DNA from: Dehalococcoidia bacterium
GTDB lineage: Bacteria > Chloroflexota > Dehalococcoidia > Tepidiformales > Tepidiformaceae
Assembly (NCBI GenBank): GCA_023228745.1
Contig: JALOAP010000232.1
Coordinates: 1-5,595, forward strand
Reading direction: 5' to 3'
Length of the DNA stretch: 5,595 bases
This document shows, one piece after another, positions 1-5,595 of the stretch; the stretch's first letter is position 1, and each line of letters begins with the position of its first letter. Under the pieces are notes generated by a model. The model searched no databases and was not told the origin of the DNA. It saw nothing but the letters and a program-made list of their open reading frames with translations. The position numbers were made by a program, and so were the translations under genes.

Positions 1-300
1 CACGATTTTGAAGCGGATGAACTTGCAGACGACCGGAGTGAACTGGATATATCTGCCCGTCGTCACGGTGAGGGCGTCTTCCACCGCGCCCTTGGCCGCC
101 GTCGCATCTTCTGGATCGTACCAATTAACGCCGTCGTTCGAGCATTGCTGAGTGACGGTAATCGACCCGGCCGTGCTGGCGATAAGAACAGCCGCGGAAT
201 CGCCGTCGAAGTCGTCAAACCTGCGGCTGTTCGTGTAGACCGTGGCCTCTTTGGCACAGGCCAAGGCGCTTGCCAATCGCTCGCTTTCCACCATTTTCAT
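1..300 (-). CDS. Phage structural-type beta-rich protein (N-terminal 100 residues, 3' end outside window)
   Basis: The frame runs open from the ATG at 300 to the window edge, giving 100 residues without a stop, so the C-terminus is missing. After a short helical start (MKMVESERLASALA) the protein alternates polar and hydrophobic residues as a beta-sandwich would. It contains the stretch SITVTQQCSNDGVNWYDP (about residues 47-64) and then TTGRYIQFTPVVCKFIRFKI near the edge. This pattern, a strand followed by S-x-DG-x-x-W-Y-D-P and later an (I/V)RFK strand, resembles small uncharacterised phage proteins that I recall beside virion genes; a carbohydrate-binding or discoidin-like fold is possible. 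ATG 300 is chosen over the in-frame ATG at 294 because AGGGGG lies 6 bases before it. It follows the large GGDEF gene by 12 bases, so it is probably cotranscribed. The coding frame is confident; the function is unknown. Confidence 0.85.
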   Translation of the reverse strand, partial: MKMVESERLASALACAKEATVYTNSRRFDDFDGDSAAVLIASTAGSITVTQQCSNDGVNWYDPEDATAAKGAVEDALTVTTGRYIQFTPVVCKFIRFKIV

Positions 301-312
301 AAAGCACCCCCT
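301..312 (-). promoter_or_regulatory. Ribosome binding site of the gene starting at 300
   Basis: Read on the minus strand, AAGGGGGTGCTTT precedes the ATG at 300. The AGGGGG core at 312-307 is 6 bases from the start codon, a good Shine-Dalgarno spacing. It fills the whole gap after the TAA stop (315-313) of the upstream gene, which leaves no room for a terminator or separate promoter. Confidence 0.7.
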
Positions 313-3300
313 TTAATCCGGCTTCTCCGGTTTAGTTATTTTTTGGGTATAGTGTCGGACTCCCACGCCCTTGCTGGGTGTGGCCCAATTCTGTCTTAAG
401 CTGATCGTTGGAATGAATGCTTCCCTGATACCCGACTGGATTTTTTCTTCAGTGGCAGGCTTGATGCCCACTTTCTTGAGGAAGGAATCTGTTTCGCTTT
501 TTAATGCAGCTTCATTTTCAATATGCCCTTTGCTCTTAATATCATCACCAAGTACGGCTGTAATGCTTCGGCGATTTTCTTCACTTGCTCCGGCGTCCAT
601 TCCTTCTTGACGTTTGATTTTTTTAACTGCTTCTTCGGCTCTTGCATAGGCCTCCTTTTCAATTTTCTGTTCCCACAGTTTTTCTCTGTATTCCGGCCGA
701 TAGATTTCTCTAACGCGGCCCGTCTTGATCAGTTCGACAAGATCATCGCCGCTGCCCGAGAAGTCCCATCCTTCGCCTCTCAGCATATCGGCGAATTCGT
801 CCGGACTCAACTTGCCTTCCTGGCGAAAAGCCCTTTTCCCTTCCGGGAATTGATGCAATTCGTGCAGGTTGTAATCCTTGCCGGCCTTAAGATATCCGCT
901 TTTTTCGATGTACGTCAACAAGTTTTGCGGCCCCGTCATTTTTTCCGCGGGACGCTTCGCCGCTTTTGATCTCAGCTTCAACTCGCCGCCGCGCTGCACC
1001 TTCCGCGCCGCCTTGTCGGCTTTCATCGCTATGTCGGCTTCCGCTTCCGTCTTGCCGAAGCCGTGGGAGAATTTCACATGATAAGGCTTGCCCTCGATAT
1101 CGATCGGTTCTTTCGCCAGGATACTTTTGGCCTTCTTGACGATCTTCTCCAGGCGCGCCCGATTGTTGCCCTGCAGCCAAAACTCATCGCCGCTGACGTG
1201 ATAAGATGCCGTGTTGCCGGAGGCCCGCTTCAGGGCTTCGCCCATCTTCGCTATCAGCTGGTCGCCGACCACATGCGTATAGGTATCGTTGGCCTTCTTC
1301 AGATCGTCCATGTCCATGCTCACGAGGACTTCTTTTTTCGGATCCTCTTCCCATGCCTTCTTGTTTTTCAGGCGTGTCAGATCGTCGGTGTAGAAGGCAA
1401 TCTCTTGCTCTTCCGGCGTCATCTCGGAGAATCTTTTTCTCATCGCAGGCTGGACGCGTCTTTCTGGAATCGGCTTGCCCCATGCCTGCCGCGAGATCTT
1501 CAAATTCTCGTACAGCGTTTCGCCCTTCTCCGGCATCAGGCCGATCTTGGAGCCCGTCACGGGATCGGTGAATTCATGATAGCCGGGCGATTTCTCGCCC
1601 TCATATTTCAATCCAAGACTTTCCGCACTCTTCTCAAGCTTCTGCATCGTTACGCCAGAAGACTTTCTTGCCGGCGGCTGCAATCCTTTATCGGATCGAA
1701 ACTTTGATAGAGCGTCAAATACACTTTCGTTGCCTGTAATATGAAAGCTGCTTCCACCCGCCGCGGGATCGGTAAACATTGGACCCCAACCTTTCATATT
1801 GCCGCCATAGACAAGGCCCAGCTCATCCGCCATTTCTTTATATTGGGCATCGGTAAACCCTTCCTTTGACGGCTTCCTTTCAGAGAGAGGCTTTTCCGAT
1901 GCCGTCTCCCGGCTCTTCTTCCGGAAGCCAAACCGGCCGCCCCTTTCGATGATTTCAAGATTCGCTTCGCTGATGTCCTTATCTTCGGCAAATCTCTTCA
2001 TCGCCGCTTCGGCTTTTTCCCGCGTTTCCCAGCCTTTCCGGGCAGCTTTCGGAGGCTTATGCTCGACGGTCACGCCTTCGGCGGACTGAGAACCGCGAAC
2101 GGAATCTTTCCGCAGAATTGTCTTAGGAGGCGGCTCACGCATGGTAAAACCGACCGGCGCCGGCAATTGCGGCCGCTCTTCCGTCGGCGGCAATCCCTCC
2201 CTTTTACGGGCGCGAAAACGCACGTCAACCACGTCAGGCCCGGAAGGCTTGCCGACAAGATCAAAACCGCCGCGCAAATCGCCGATAACCTGCCCCGCTT
2301 GCTCAGGCGTATGCAACTCGAATCCTTGGCCGTGCAGCAAAGGCGTTGCAGGCTCCCTTCCTTCCGGAAGTTTCGGCTGCATTCTCGACGTAAATTCTGC
2401 CTCTACGATGGGCGATTCCGGGAAGGGCTCCGTAGGTCTCGCCGGCGGACCGCCGCGGTAAATATCTGGCGGAGGCGCGGGAGGCATCGGCAATTCACCC
2501 GCCGGACCGGGACGCACACCGGAAATGTCGCCAGCCAGGGGATCGAAAGGCGCCGGCTTCGACCGGCCGACGCGATCCAATTCCTTGTTGATGATCTTCA
2601 AGTTCCGGCGCAAATGGTTTTCCAGGTCCAGGTAGTTCTTGACCTGGTAGCCCAGGCCGCGCGGGATCAACTTGAGAAAAGCCCCCTTCACCGTTCCCAG
2701 CGTCGCCAGATCGGCGGCCGTCAAGATGCCCCTGCCGATCTTCTCGCCCAACCCGCGCGGATCAACTTTTTGCTGCAGTCTGTTGACGCCGGCGATGTTC
2801 TTTTGAATGAGCCGCCGCGTGTTGTAGAGACTGGAAATGATGGAATCGATTTCCTTCGCGCGCCCGCTCATGCCCCGGCGCGCCACATCCTTGAGGCCGG
2901 AACGCACATTCTCGTAAAGCTTCTTGTTGACGCTGGTGAGCGGTTCGCCGGTAGTGGGATTCCAGGCCTTGAATTCGTATCCGTACACCCGCGCCAGATC
3001 GTTGATCTCTTTTTTCGTCAGGCCTTCCGTGGATGCCTTCAGCCACATCTCTTCTATCTGCAGGGCTTTCTCCGGCTGGCCGATCTTCGTATAGTATTCA
3101 TGAAGATGCTGCATCGACGTCTTAACGTAATTCGTCGTCGCCGCGTGGCCGCCTTCCGTCATCTTGCGCGTGGATAGCTGTTTCAGCTTGTAAGGTGTAG
3201 GATCACGCATCAACTCTTGATCTACCATCTCAGCGTATCGCGGGATAGCTTCCTGTATGCGCCCGTGAAGATCCTCAAAAGTCTTCACTCCCTTCGTGTC

Positions 3301-3996
3301 GATGGCGCCTAAAGCCGTTTTCCCCTTCTCGTAATCCTTCGCCAGTATTTTTGACTTGCCCTGCAGGACCTGCCCAAGGGCTTCCTCCGGCGTAGGCCGC
3401 GGGAAGTTGTAATCTTCGGCAAGCTCGGCAAGCTTCCCCGCGCCCTTCTTAACGCCTCTCGCCGTTTCCTTTGCCGCCCGCAAAGTCACCGGCCCAAGTT
3501 CTCTTGCCGCCACATAGCCGGGCGCCAAAAGACTCGCTTCGGCGGCATTCTTGATGTCTCGCGCAGGACGCGGGAAATTCTCTTCAAACCAACCCCACGC
3601 TTCGCCGATATCCTTGAAGGTCTCGAACTGTTCCCGGAAGACGGGCTTATCGGCCAGAAACGACCCCGCCGCCTTGAGCCAGCCCGCCGCATCGGAGGGC
3701 AGCGTCGCCTTGATGAACGCGCCAGCGGGTTCACCGACAAGGCCTCTGCCCAAGGGAGCGCCGACGGCGAGGATCTTCTCGCCCAGCCGCGGGAGGGTGT
3801 CCGTCATCCGCCCCGTAGATTCCAAAGGCGTAGTCGCTTCGCGCCAGGATTCGGCAAGGTGTTCCACCATCCGCCCGCCGAGGCCTTTCGGCTTTGCTGG
3901 CGTCTCCACCGCAGCGGCCTCGTCGTCTCGGGAGAAATCTTCCCACGGGCCGCTTTCCGCAACTTCTGTTTGGAAATCTTCCCAAGGTCCGCCCAT
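313..3996 (-). CDS. Large mosaic phage protein (1,227 aa) with embedded GGDEF domain; candidate ejected or polyvalent protein
   Basis: This is one uninterrupted 1,227-residue protein. In order it shows: two GPWEDF peptides (residues 3-8 and 16-21); a long, charged, mostly helical region (about 40-475) with small hydrophobic stretches near 71-98 and 420-450; a proline-rich linker (about 481-553); a small module around GWETREKAEAAMKRF (655-697); two diverged copies of an LGLxYxG...FTDP module (713-767 and 781-836); a GGDEF domain (about 867-1004); a helical module with LSPDEFADMLRGEGW (about 1021-1094); and a lysine/glutamate-rich tail. The helical N-terminal region and the small modules resemble recurrent phage-protein segments that I recall, but none has a function I can name. 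I see no signal peptide, transglycosylase or protease motif. The start is ATG 3996, which shares a base with the upstream TAA stop (TAATG) and has GGGAGG 10 bases ahead. An upstream in-frame TTG at 4014 runs into that Shine-Dalgarno site and is disfavoured. Its place after a 466-residue phage-type protein and before a structural-type gene suggests a virion-associated role (inference). Confidence 0.9.
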   Translation of the reverse strand: MGGPWEDFQTEVAESGPWEDFSRDDEAAAVETPAKPKGLGGRMVEHLAESWREATTPLESTGRMTDTLPRLGEKILAVGAPLGRGLVGEPAGAFIKATLPSDAAGWLKAAGSFLADKPVFREQFETFKDIGEAWGWFEENFPRPARDIKNAAEASLLAPGYVAARELGPVTLRAAKETARGVKKGAGKLAELAEDYNFPRPTPEEALGQVLQGKSKILAKDYEKGKTALGAIDTKGVKTFEDLHGRIQEAIPRYAEMVDQELMRDPTPYKLKQLSTRKMTEGGHAATTNYVKTSMQHLHEYYTKIGQPEKALQIEEMWLKASTEGLTKKEINDLARVYGYEFKAWNPTTGEPLTSVNKKLYENVRSGLKDVARRGMSGRAKEIDSIISSLYNTRRLIQKNIAGVNRLQQKVDPRGLGEKIGRGILTAADLATLGTVKGAFLKLIPRGLGYQVKNYLDLENHLRRNLKIINKELDRVGRSKPAPFDPLAGDISGVRPGPAGELPMPPAPPPDIYRGGPPARPTEPFPESPIVEAEFTSRMQPKLPEGREPATPLLHGQGFELHTPEQAGQVIGDLRGGFDLVGKPSGPDVVDVRFRARKREGLPPTEERPQLPAPVGFTMREPPPKTILRKDSVRGSQSAEGVTVEHKPPKAARKGWETREKAEAAMKRFAEDKDISEANLEIIERGGRFGFRKKSRETASEKPLSERKPSKEGFTDAQYKEMADELGLVYGGNMKGWGPMFTDPAAGGSSFHITGNESVFDALSKFRSDKGLQPPARKSSGVTMQKLEKSAESLGLKYEGEKSPGYHEFTDPVTGSKIGLMPEKGETLYENLKISRQAWGKPIPERRVQPAMRKRFSEMTPEEQEIAFYTDDLTRLKNKKAWEEDPKKEVLVSMDMDDLKKANDTYTHVVGDQLIAKMGEALKRASGNTASYHVSGDEFWLQGNNRARLEKIVKKAKSILAKEPIDIEGKPYHVKFSHGFGKTEAEADIAMKADKAARKVQRGGELKLRSKAAKRPAEKMTGPQNLLTYIEKSGYLKAGKDYNLHELHQFPEGKRAFRQEGKLSPDEFADMLRGEGWDFSGSGDDLVELIKTGRVREIYRPEYREKLWEQKIEKEAYARAEEAVKKIKRQEGMDAGASEENRRSITAVLGDDIKSKGHIENEAALKSETDSFLKKVGIKPATEEKIQSGIREAFIPTISLRQNWATPSKGVGVRHYTQKITKPEKPD
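715..936 (-). other. Small helical module C-terminal to GGDEF, of the kind found in phage multidomain proteins
   Basis: Residues 1021-1094 of the large protein form a compact helical unit. It starts with NLLTYIEKSG, passes through NLHELHQFPEGKRAFRQEG, and ends with LSPDEFADMLRGEGW and GDDLVELI. The order (an L-x-x-Y/F-I helix and a glycine, then a hydrophobic-basic segment, then G-x-(L/M)-S-x-D-E-x-A-x-x-L-x-x-x-G-(W/Y), then a DDLxELI helix) matches a segment I recall from large phage and polyvalent proteins beside varied enzymatic domains. Its role is unknown. This is motif-based recall, not a database match. Confidence 0.5.
985..1398 (-). other. GGDEF (diguanylate-cyclase-like) domain with SGDEF active-site variant
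   Basis: Residues about 867-1004 of the 1,227-residue protein read as a compact GGDEF domain. The entry motif is YTDDLTRLKNKKAW (usual form TDxLTGLxNRRxF). It is followed by DMDDLKKAND (895-904; usual DxDxFKxxND) and THVVGD (907-912; usual GHxxGD, with Gly replaced by Thr). Then come SGDEF (935-939, in place of GGDEF), FSHGFG (976-981) and ADKA (993-996), matching the S-x-G strand and the ADxA helix. By alignment with characterised cyclases such as PleD, the metal ligand Asp (D895), guanine-contacting Asn (N903) and Asp (D912), and the D937/E938 pair are retained. The inhibitory RxxD site is absent: the aligned residues are SGNT. The known family reaction is 2 GTP to c-di-GMP as a homodimer. 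Whether this copy is active, or makes another nucleotide, cannot be told from the sequence. Confidence 0.9.
1489..1860 (-). repeat. Tandem duplicated protein module (two diverged copies)
   Basis: Copy A is residues 713-767 (bases 1860-1696) and copy B is residues 781-836 (bases 1656-1489) of the large protein. Both share an alanine and acidic residue followed by xLGLxYxG, then FTDPxxGS/G about 10 residues later, then an acidic residue and a helix ending LxxxR. Roughly a quarter of positions match, so this is an old duplication or shuffling of a two-copy module, not a recent DNA repeat. The unit resembles small beta-alpha modules I recall from phage proteins. Copy A is interrupted by an AT-rich patch (about 38% GC in 1681-1740, counted by hand). 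Confidence 0.6.
3934..3993 (-). repeat. N-terminal duplicated GPWEDF peptide
   Basis: Residues 2-8 (GGPWEDF) and 15-21 (SGPWEDF) of the large protein are near-identical heptapeptides exactly 13 codons apart. At DNA level they share TGGGAAGATTTC in phase, with the proline codon differing (CCT versus CCG). The peptide sits at the extreme N-terminus and is followed by a low-complexity acidic/alanine linker, as expected for an exposed short linear motif rather than a folded domain. Similar GPW or NPF peptides repeated at the start of phage internal proteins are something I recall, without a proven function. Confidence 0.75.
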
Positions 3997-5396
3997 TATC
4001 TGACAGCCTCCCAACTGTTTTTGTCCGCAGGATTGCCGCCTTTGAAGCGATATCCTTTCCGGACTTCGCCCACCTTCGGCATATTGGCGGAAACGCCCAC
4101 AGCCTCCTGCCCGAAGTGCGGTGCGTAATCGTGCCGATATTTCGCAAAAAGCTCTTTCTTGTATTGCGCCATCGTCTTCTCGCCGCGCACGACTTCGATC
4201 GGGTAGAGAGGCGAGAGGTCGACGTCGAGACGCGCTTCCAGCGCCAGCCGCAGGTTTTCAATCGCGCCTCTTATTTGCTGAGGGCTCCGCGCAGCTTCCA
4301 GGTTTTCCAACTCGATCTTGATCCTCATGTCGGAGGCCTGGGAAGTGCCGCTCAGGGCCGTGTTGATTTCCTGGACGATGGCGTTTCTGTTGCTCTCGAA
4401 ATTAGTATATTCCGGCTTGCCGAATTCCTTCGATGCCAGGCGCATGACACGGTTGATCATGTTGAGATCGACGTTGGGCAGCTTCTTCAATTGGTCATCC
4501 AAGGCGCCGAGCCGCGGAAGCGCCCCGCCGACAAAGTTGATCGTCCTTTGGTTCGTGGCCGACTGCTTCCATTTGTAATTTGCGTCCGCCATCGTCATGT
4601 CGAATTTGGGATATTTTTCGAGCACCTTGGTTTTCACCATGGCGTGAATGTTGGCACCGCGCGTATTCTTCACGGCGATAGGCGAATCGTGGCCCTCCAT
4701 GACGGAATCGGCCAGGGCGTTGATATCCACGTTTTGCAACTGCGTCGCTGCCTTCGATTTTTCCAGCTCGACCTTGCGCGCCCGCGCGGCGTCCAGCACC
4801 ATTTGGGCCTGCGCGCGCCGCACCGGGTCGGGATCGTTCTGCGCGATGTTGATCAGTTCCGTCTCATTGCCGGGCAACTCCGCCGCCTGCCGCCGCGCCT
4901 TGACTTCCGCCGCGTAGTCCTTCCGGAACATCGTATCGAGGCCGTCCAGGAGCTTCATGCCGTAGGACTTCCGCTCTTCCGCCTTCCGCCGCCCCTCGTC
5001 AACGACCTTCTTCAGCTGCCGGTGATCCTCCTGCGTCTGCGGCCCGAAGAGGCGTATCACGGGATTGGCGCCCGCCAGATACTTATCGCCCGCCGCGTAG
5101 CCCTCTTTGACCGGATCGATGTCCAGGGGATCGTAGCCCAATTCCTGCTTGGCCCGGTTCATGAAGTCGCGCCGCTTCGTGAAGAAGTCCAGTTCGTCGT
5201 CCGTCGGCTTTCGCATCCGCTCGGGGTAGACGCTGAATTTGTATTTGCGATCGGCTTCCGTGGGCGCTTCGCCTTCGTTGCCGGCAAAATAGACGTCCCT
5301 GCCCTGCCCGGCCGCAAAGTCCGCATGGCTTCTGACGTTCGTCAAAAGAGGCGTATCGCCTTCGTCCTGGTAAAGGTCTTCAAGGTCCTCTCTCAT
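3996..5396 (-). CDS. Phage virion-associated helical protein (466 aa), function unassigned
   Basis: This is a complete 466-residue protein rich in charged residues and predicted to be largely helical, with no signal peptide or membrane segment. Residues about 223-392 form a conserved-looking module: it opens with DINALADSVMEGHDSP, continues with a long helical stretch containing NQRTINFVGGALPRLGALDD, then YTNFESNRNAIVQEINTAL, and closes with SPQQIRGAIENLRLALEARL. I recall the same order of motifs in uncharacterised proteins of many tailed phages. The C-terminus, GYRFKGGNPADKNSWEAVR, is a second recurrent phage signature (GYxFKGGxPxxxxxW). An acidic N-terminus of about 20 residues precedes an NPVIRLFG segment (111-118). 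The start ATG overlaps the upstream stop (ATGA) and has GGGGGTGA 4 bases ahead. A structural or ejected-protein role is inferred; no catalytic motif is visible. Confidence 0.88.
   Translation of the reverse strand: MREDLEDLYQDEGDTPLLTNVRSHADFAAGQGRDVYFAGNEGEAPTEADRKYKFSVYPERMRKPTDDELDFFTKRRDFMNRAKQELGYDPLDIDPVKEGYAAGDKYLAGANPVIRLFGPQTQEDHRQLKKVVDEGRRKAEERKSYGMKLLDGLDTMFRKDYAAEVKARRQAAELPGNETELINIAQNDPDPVRRAQAQMVLDAARARKVELEKSKAATQLQNVDINALADSVMEGHDSPIAVKNTRGANIHAMVKTKVLEKYPKFDMTMADANYKWKQSATNQRTINFVGGALPRLGALDDQLKKLPNVDLNMINRVMRLASKEFGKPEYTNFESNRNAIVQEINTALSGTSQASDMRIKIELENLEAARSPQQIRGAIENLRLALEARLDVDLSPLYPIEVVRGEKTMAQYKKELFAKYRHDYAPHFGQEAVGVSANMPKVGEVRKGYRFKGGNPADKNSWEAVR
3997..4012 (-). promoter_or_regulatory. 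Ribosome binding site that sets the start of the large GGDEF gene
   Basis: On the minus strand GGGAGG (4012-4007) lies 10 bases before the ATG at 3996, inside the last codons of the preceding gene. Stop and start share a base (TAATG), an arrangement typical of translational coupling. This site decides in favour of ATG 3996 over the in-frame TTG at 4014, whose own first codons include the GGGAGG. Confidence 0.7.
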
Positions 5397-5595
5397 GCCC
5401 TCACCCCCATTTTGGCGTTGTAGAAGATTCTTTCCAACTCCGCCCGGTACTTGGCTTGCTCAGCCGCATTCTGCGCGGAGACGTTAGTCATGCCCGCCTG
5501 CAACTGCCCCTGATAGTTCATGACGGCTTCCTGATACTTGTCGCGGTATTCGGCTTCATACTCGCTCCGACCCTGCCGCGAAGCGCCGCCCATGA
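5393..5595 (-). CDS. Small helical phage protein, 5' end probably outside window
   Basis: The frame ends at TGA 5395-5393 and is open to the right edge. At least 66 residues are visible from the ATG at 5593, but the preceding partial codon (NTC) is not a stop, so that ATG may be internal and the true start may lie beyond the window. The visible part is hydrophilic and helical, rich in Ala, Gln, Tyr and Glu (for example YEAEYRDKYQEAVMNYQGQL, then NAAEQAKYRAELERIFYNAK), with a spacing that suggests a coiled coil. Its position just before two large phage-type genes resembles small internal virion proteins of short-tailed phages, but no specific family is recognised. It overlaps the next gene by 3 bases, which supports an operon. 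Confidence 0.75.
   Translation of the reverse strand, partial: MGGASRQGRSEYEAEYRDKYQEAVMNYQGQLQAGMTNVSAQNAAEQAKYRAELERIFYNAKMGVRA
5397..5408 (-). promoter_or_regulatory. Ribosome binding site of the 466-residue gene
   Basis: On the minus strand GGGGGTGA (5408-5401) lies 4 bases before the ATG at 5396, within the final codons of the upstream gene. A similar GGGGGTG precedes the gene at 300. With the ATGA stop/start overlap, it suggests coupled translation. Confidence 0.55.

Noticed and set aside
1063..1707. 214-residue open frame on the plus strand opposite the GGDEF region
   Set aside because: The opposite strand carries clear GGDEF motifs, and this frame shows none of its own.
2338..2556. 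Proline-rich stretch as a possible frameshift or misread region
   Set aside because: The frame stays open and resumes recognisable modules afterwards, so it is better read as a flexible linker (about residues 481-553).
2059..3177. 372-residue open frame on the plus strand
   Set aside because: It is antisense to the middle of the large gene, Arg-rich with no domain; long mirror frames are expected in GC-rich DNA.
313..3996. Lytic transglycosylase, peptidase or MuF-type toxin in the large protein
   Set aside because: I looked for the motifs expected in ejected phage enzymes (catalytic Glu context of transglycosylases, HExxH) and found none; HELHQ near residue 1045 does not match a zinc-protease helix.
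3997..4014. TTG start at 4014 adding six residues to the large protein
   Set aside because: The extra codons contain the GGGAGG Shine-Dalgarno site that serves ATG 3996, and the duplicated GPWEDF peptide naturally begins right after that ATG.
3731..4261. 176-residue minus-strand frame bridging the two large genes
   Set aside because: It is out of frame with both supported genes, Arg/Trp-rich and low in recognisable motifs; it is a shadow frame.
3894..5423. 509-residue open frame on the plus strand
   Set aside because: It lies antisense to the well-supported 466-residue gene, has the His/Arg/Val-rich composition typical of the mirror frame of a GC-rich gene, and has no recognisable domain.
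1..5595. tRNA, CRISPR array, insertion sequence or attachment site
   Set aside because: No cloverleaf, regularly spaced repeats, terminal inverted repeats or transposase frame was seen, and coding sequence fills the window.

Overview
The window is a piece of a tailed bacteriophage genome or prophage. Four genes lie on the minus strand and read from right to left. They are almost seamlessly packed: ATGA overlap, then TAATG overlap, then a 12-base gap. There is no promoter, terminator, RNA gene, CRISPR array or insertion sequence that I can support. No stretch over 300 bases lacks a gene. The phage assignment rests on recalled similarity of protein style (recurrent phage structural or ejection-protein modules), because no portal, terminase, capsid or integrase gene is present. 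The host is unclear. DNA of moderate to high GC (about 67% in two sampled lines near 4741-4800 and 4981-5040) and purine-rich Shine-Dalgarno sites fit a Gram-negative bacterium, but the sequence does not fix the phylum.

Layout in transcription order: (1) 5595-5393, the end of a gene for a short, Ala/Gln/Tyr-rich helical protein, open at the window edge. (2) 5396-3996, a 466-residue helical protein with a conserved phage-type module in its middle and a GYRFKGG-type C-terminal signature. (3) 3996-313, a 1,227-residue mosaic protein. It has a duplicated GPWEDF peptide at its N-terminus, a long helical region, a proline-rich linker, several small phage-type modules including a tandem duplication, a GGDEF (diguanylate-cyclase-like) domain, another small helical phage module, and an AT-richer C-terminal tail. 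(4) 300-1, the first 100 residues of a beta-rich phage structural-type protein that runs off the left edge.

The most striking item is the GGDEF domain embedded in the large protein. Its main catalytic positions are kept in a variant SGDEF active site, and it has no inhibitory I-site and no attached sensor domain. My inference is that proteins 2 and 3 are virion-associated (internal or ejected) proteins, or that protein 3 is a polyvalent protein delivered to the host. If so, this operon could carry a nucleotide-second-messenger enzyme or its inactive relative into the cell at infection. The GGDEF call is well supported by motifs; the delivery model is a hypothesis.
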